DNA of 64,000 bases from Chryseobacterium sp. CH25 (lineage in GTDB: Bacteria > Bacteroidota > Bacteroidia > Flavobacteriales > Weeksellaceae): positions 118,115 through 182,114 of the forward strand of contig NZ_NRQT01000009.1 in assembly GCF_004119455.1 (NCBI RefSeq), written 5' to 3'. Shown here in pieces: positions 60,819-64,000 of this stretch; within the stretch, counting starts at the first letter, position 1; each line of letters begins with the position of its first letter. Both the position numbers and the translations under genes were made by a program. A model generated the notes under the pieces. The model worked only from the letters and a program-made list of their open reading frames with translations, was not told where the DNA came from and did not search any database.

Positions 60819-61667
60819 TTATTTTCTCCCATAAATAAACCTGTCATTTTCAGATAAGTCTTTTAATAACTGTGCATTGGAGAAATACTGATACAGCTCA
60901 AGGGTTTCAGGTCCCAATTTTTGGTTGATTTCTAAAAATAAAAGACCATTACTCTTCAAATGTTCCTTAGAATCTTCTGCAATCTTTCTGTAAAAGATCA
61001 AAGCATCAGAAGTAGGAGAGAACAGGGCCATTGTAGGCTCAAACCCTTTTACAGAATGTTCAATCTCAATTTCTTCTTCCATGCCTATATAAGGCGGATT
61101 TGAGATGATAACATCGTATTCTTCAGTGAGCTGAGTATTCAGGTAATCTGCATGGATAAACTTCACATCAAGCTGATGATAGGCTGCGTTTCGTTTTGCT
61201 GTTTCTAATGCTTTTTCAGAGAAATCTATTGATGATACTTCAGCGTCAGGAAAATGTTTTTTCAGAACTAAAGGAATCACACCGCTTCCCGTACCAATAT
61301 CAAGAATCTTTAGTCCCACACCATTATTTCCTATAGTCTGTATTTCCCGGATTGCTATCTCTAAAAGCTCTTCCGTTTCAGGACGCGGGATAAGAACATG
61401 TTCATCCACCAGAAATGTCATGCCATAAAATTCTGTTTCTCCAAGAATTTGCTGGTAAGGTCTTCCGGTTTTTAATTCAGAAATAAGATGTTGAAGCTTT
61501 TGCTCATCATCTGTAAGAAGCTCCTGTTCTGAAAATCTTCTCTGTTCAAATGAATCAAATCCCACAATTTTCTGAATAAATAATGAGACTAAAAAAGCAC
61601 TTTCCGACTCAGTATAAAGATCGGAAAGTGTTTCTTTGAAATATTTTTTAAATGCTGATATTGTCAT
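60819..61667 (-). CDS. prmC: peptide chain release factor N5-glutamine methyltransferase (PrmC)
   Basis: 282 aa. N-terminal helical domain with TGRPYQQILGETEFYG, then the SAM domain: LIPRPETEELLE, LDIGTGSGVIPLVL, the catalytic NPPY in DVIISNPPYIG, and FLEINQKLG near the end. It methylates the GGQ glutamine of release factors 1 and 2. The start abuts the yaaA stop with no gap, so it is coupled to that gene. Confidence 0.96.
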   Translation of the reverse strand: MTISAFKKYFKETLSDLYTESESAFLVSLFIQKIVGFDSFEQRRFSEQELLTDDEQKLQHLISELKTGRPYQQILGETEFYGMTFLVDEHVLIPRPETEELLEIAIREIQTIGNNGVGLKILDIGTGSGVIPLVLKKHFPDAEVSSIDFSEKALETAKRNAAYHQLDVKFIHADYLNTQLTEEYDVIISNPPYIGMEEEIEIEHSVKGFEPTMALFSPTSDALIFYRKIAEDSKEHLKSNGLLFLEINQKLGPETLELYQYFSNAQLLKDLSENDRFIYGRK

Positions 61668-62426
61668 TTATCTTGTGAAAACCAGTTTTGTATCTGTAGA
61701 TTTTTCTTCATCAATTCTATATCCTTCATAGTTGAAAGCTTTTACATCATCCAGCGTTTTAGCATTGGTTTCTGCACAGAATCTTACCACAAGGCCTCTT
61801 GCGTGTTTGGTATAGACTACGATTGTTTTCAGTTTACCTTCTTTTAATTCATAAAAATCAAAATCAATCACTTTATGATTCAGCTTTTTCCTGTCGATAA
61901 CCTTTCCATATTCATTACTGGCTAAGTGAAGCAGGACTTCTCCCTTTTTCATTTCCGTATTCAGCTGTTCAGTAATCTTTTCTCTCCAGAATTCATACAG
62001 GTTTTTATACTGATCGAACTCAAAATGGCGACCCATTTCCAGTCTGTAAAGCATTACTTTATCAGATGGTTTAAGGAGACCATATAACCCGGACAGCATT
62101 CTGTAATTTTTTTGAAGATAATCTATCGCATTTTTGTCAAGTGTTTTAGCATCTAATCCTCTGTATACTTCCCCTGTAAATGCAAACATAGCAGCAGCAG
62201 ATTCTTTGGCAGTAGGTTTTGATTTCCACTTTTGGTTTCTTTCCCAGTTTTCATCAGCCAGCTTAGGAGAGATTTCCATAAGCTCAGAAAGATATTTTGG
62301 GGACTTTTCTTTTAAATAAGTTTGTATAAAAGCTGCCTCTTCAATGAATTTAGGCGTAGTGGATTTCAACAGGTCCGTTGAATTTTCTACGTTCATTAAT
62401 TTGGCAGGTGAGGTTACAATTTTCAT
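61668..62426 (-). CDS. yaaA: peroxide stress protein YaaA (DUF328)
   Basis: 252 aa. MKIVTSPAKLMN start, KWKSKPTAKESAAAMFAFTGEVYRGLDA, YLQKNYRMLSGLYGLLKPSDKVMLYRLEMG and a C-terminal KTIVVYTKHARGLVVRFCAE, all YaaA family marks. YaaA lowers free iron and limits peroxide damage in E. coli. The longer frame to 62459 crosses the CPBP stop region, so the ATG at 62426 is used, 4 nt after the CPBP gene ends. Zero spacing to prmC. Confidence 0.93.
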   Translation of the reverse strand: MKIVTSPAKLMNVENSTDLLKSTTPKFIEEAAFIQTYLKEKSPKYLSELMEISPKLADENWERNQKWKSKPTAKESAAAMFAFTGEVYRGLDAKTLDKNAIDYLQKNYRMLSGLYGLLKPSDKVMLYRLEMGRHFEFDQYKNLYEFWREKITEQLNTEMKKGEVLLHLASNEYGKVIDRKKLNHKVIDFDFYELKEGKLKTIVVYTKHARGLVVRFCAETNAKTLDDVKAFNYEGYRIDEEKSTDTKLVFTR

Positions 62427-62430
62427 AATG

Positions 62431-63141
62431 TTAAAATACAGATAAGTGTTTAATATCAATAAAGTTCATGATCATCATCGATACAAAATCAATCATAAAA
62501 TGACAGATGATCAGAATTTTAATATTGGAATATAATTTATAAAATATAGCAAAAACGAGCCCAATGAAGAAAGGAATAATCACCTGTCCTACGGTTCCGT
62601 AAGTGCTGTGCAGAATTCCAAACAGAATAGCTGAAATTAATATACCCGCCACAGGACTGTTGTATATTTTTTCAACTCTGGGCTGAATGTATCCGCGCAT
62701 CAATAGTTCTTCTACAGCACCAGCCGTTATGCATGTAAAAATAATTAAAAAATAATTGTTTTTAAAAATTGATGTAAGTTCAAAAAGCTTATCACTGGGC
62801 TTTTCCTGAATGAAATACATAAATACAGCATTGAGAATCACTCCTCCGATGGTGCAGATAAAATATAAAATCAGAATTGCTCTGATACAGAAACTTAATG
62901 AATACTTCTTTTCTTCCTTCAATAAAAACGGTTTCTTTTCAATAAAGAGACTATACAGAAATATAATGAGTAAAGCACTCCATATTGCAATCCTGCTTAG
63001 AAAGAATGTATAAGAAGTAATCGCTTTTATTCCTGTAACTATATTAATGACTGAAAAAGTATAAAGCATAAGCTCTATCAGTATCAGAAACGTGAGCAGA
63101 ATCCCTATGGAATATTTTCCATTAAGACTGATATCCTTCAA
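62431..63141 (-). CDS. CPBP-family intramembrane glutamic endopeptidase
   Basis: 236 aa with about seven hydrophobic segments. The ABI/CPBP motifs are present: EELLMRGYI (Glu-Glu and Arg), FGILHSTYG (His) and CHFMIDFVS (His and Asp). The family processes membrane or prenylated substrates and can give bacteriocin self-immunity in lactic acid bacteria. Here it is embedded in a housekeeping operon between Sua5 and yaaA, so immunity to the GG peptides is only a remote option. Confidence 0.92.
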   Translation of the reverse strand: MKDISLNGKYSIGILLTFLILIELMLYTFSVINIVTGIKAITSYTFFLSRIAIWSALLIIFLYSLFIEKKPFLLKEEKKYSLSFCIRAILILYFICTIGGVILNAVFMYFIQEKPSDKLFELTSIFKNNYFLIIFTCITAGAVEELLMRGYIQPRVEKIYNSPVAGILISAILFGILHSTYGTVGQVIIPFFIGLVFAIFYKLYSNIKILIICHFMIDFVSMMIMNFIDIKHLSVF

Positions 63142-63157
63142 ATTTTAATTGCTTAAA

Positions 63158-63769
63158 TTAAATCGTTCCTTTTCCCTGGCGGATAATTTCCGGCTCTCCT
63201 GAAGTAAGATCTACAATGGTAGAAGCTATATTATCTCCATATCCTGAATCGATTACAATATCTACCAGATGATCGTACTTTTCAGCAATCAGTTCAGGAT
63301 CAGTAGAATATTCGATAATTTCATCATCATCTCTGATGGAAGTTGATGCAATAGGATGCCCCAGTTTTTCTACAATAAGCTGAGGAATCGGGTGATCCGG
63401 AACACGGATACCGATTGTTTTGTGACCTTTATAAGCTAAAGGCAAACTTTTGTTAGCCTCAAGAATAAATGTAAAAGGTCCCGGAAGGTGACTTTTCAGG
63501 AATCTGAAAACTGAAGTATCAATAGGTCTTGTAAAGTCGGAAAGATGGCTCAAATCATTACAGATTATTGAGAATTTTGACTTTTCAAGCTTTAATTTTT
63601 TCAGTTGAGCCAGCTTTTCCATGGCTTTTATATCAAAAATATTACAGCCAAGGGCATAAATTGTATCTGAGGGATAGATAATCAATCCGCCATTATTTAA
63701 TGTTTTAATGACTTCATTCACAAGATTTTCCTGTGGATTGTCGGGATAAATTTTTAATATCTTTGCCAT
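63158..63769 (-). CDS. L-threonylcarbamoyladenylate synthase (Sua5/YrdC/YciO family)
   Basis: 203 aa. YrdC-fold marks GGLIIYPSDTIYALGCNIFD, KSKFSIICNDLSHLSDFTRP, LPGPFTFILEANKS, IGIRVPDHPIPQLIV and PIASTSIRDDD. It would make threonylcarbamoyl-AMP for the t6A37 modification of ANN-decoding tRNAs; YciO-type relatives of this length are less certain in function. A TATCTTTG box (63774-63781, minus strand) ends 4 nt before this ATG, so the message may be leaderless. It heads the operon down to DUF4180. Confidence 0.9.
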   Translation of the reverse strand: MAKILKIYPDNPQENLVNEVIKTLNNGGLIIYPSDTIYALGCNIFDIKAMEKLAQLKKLKLEKSKFSIICNDLSHLSDFTRPIDTSVFRFLKSHLPGPFTFILEANKSLPLAYKGHKTIGIRVPDHPIPQLIVEKLGHPIASTSIRDDDEIIEYSTDPELIAEKYDHLVDIVIDSGYGDNIASTIVDLTSGEPEIIRQGKGTI

Positions 63770-63773
63770 AAAA

Positions 63774-63781
63774 CAAAGATA
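63774..63781 (-). promoter_or_regulatory. -7 promoter box directly before the Sua5 ATG
   Basis: On the minus strand TATCTTTG is followed by TTTT and the ATG. Expected transcription start falls at or next to the start codon. Confidence 0.5.
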
Positions 63782-63851
63782 CAAATAATAAAATAGTTTT
63801 CATAAAAGTCCTTTATTTAAAAGAAAAATTAGGATTTGTGAAAAATATTCG

Positions 63852-63859
63852 TACCTTTG
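63852..63859 (+). promoter_or_regulatory. -7 promoter box of tRNA-fMet genes
   Basis: TACCTTTG, 12 nt before the mature tRNA 5' end. Confidence 0.6.
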
Positions 63860-63870
63860 CAATCCAATAT

Positions 63871-63943
<73 letters not shown>

Positions 63944-63951
63944 CTAAGTTA

Positions 63952-63970
63952 AGTGCTTTCGGTAAGCACT
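63952..63970 (+). other. spacer hairpin between tandem tRNA-fMet genes
   Basis: AGTGCTT (63952-63958) pairs with AAGCACT (63964-63970) around TCGGT. It may guide processing of a tandem tRNA transcript. Confidence 0.6.
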
Positions 63971-63982
63971 CTAAAAATACAC

Positions 63983-64000
63983 CGCGGGATGGAGCAGTAG
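63983..64000 (+). tRNA. second initiator tRNA-Met, 5' end only (cut by window edge)
   Basis: The last 18 nt are identical to the first 18 of the preceding tRNA-fMet, so a tandem copy begins here. Confidence 0.85.

Noticed and set aside
62431..63141. CPBP protease as immunity protein for the GG-leader peptides
   Set aside because: It is about 16 kb away and tightly embedded in a housekeeping operon; no specific link is visible.

Overview
The window looks like chromosome of a Flavobacteriia bacterium of the Chryseobacterium/Elizabethkingia type (Weeksellaceae). The support is low GC, A-rich leaders in place of Shine-Dalgarno sequences, many TAnnTTTG promoter boxes, secreted proteins whose mature ends resemble AQTGNVGINTT, and families common in that group: GG-leader cysteine-rich peptides, Reg_prop histidine kinases, YaiO, and an Hc1-like histone. 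No phage, CRISPR array, rRNA or intact insertion sequence was found. One initiator tRNA is complete and a second starts at the right edge.

Layout. 1-3.1 kb: catalase C-terminus with its ankyrin-repeat partner, then a frameshifted secreted tail-fibre-like protein. 3.1-8.6 kb: a reverse two-component pair (propeller sensor kinase and NarL-type regulator), a secreted protein and a small membrane protein. 8.6-9.4 kb: two overlapping HTH genes. 9.5-21.1 kb: a candidate exopolysaccharide locus (giant hybrid kinase, single-domain regulator, membrane-anchored HEAT protein broken by a frameshift, a GT2 synthase fused to an LtaS-like transferase, a YaiO barrel and a polysaccharide-lyase-like protein). 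21.2-35.4 kb: mixed metabolism and stress genes (lactonase, MFS pump with AraC regulator, MocR/GNAT divergent pair, M61 and M28 peptidases, histone-like protein, HAD phosphatase, tex, O-methyltransferase). 35.4-38.1 kb and 43.4-46.7 kb: nine small GG-leader, Cys-rich peptide genes, two of them frameshifted, the second group surrounding an AraC-SDR pair. 38.2-43.3 kb: typA, a GH10-like lipoprotein, ychF. 46.7-57.8 kb: aminotransferase, DUF2867, parE - membrane protein - parC - rhomboid, and an AraC-SDR-epimerase group. 57.7-59.9 kb: L-type-lectin adhesin and secreted partner. 60.4-63.8 kb: reverse operon Sua5 - CPBP protease - yaaA - prmC - DUF4180. 63.85 kb to the end: tRNA-fMet genes.

How the parts fit. 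The strongest multi-gene unit is 9.9-21.1 kb. Gaps are 14 and 7 nt and then a 7-nt overlap, which implies one transcript from sensor to polymer synthase; the barrel and lyase follow as export and trimming functions. The second notable system is the family of GG-leader peptides, which has no C39-type exporter in view.

Four genes (1905-3040, 14160-15226, 37903-38108, 44067-44272) each appear to lack one A in an A-run. Either the assembly undercalls homopolymers or these are real, possibly switchable or programmed, frameshifts. Two of the four sit exactly on canonical -1 slippery heptamers.

Wherever a clean TAnnTTTG box is present, the chosen ATG usually lies 19-22 nt after its G. I used this to select several starts. 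All family assignments come from reading motifs by eye; no database search was run.
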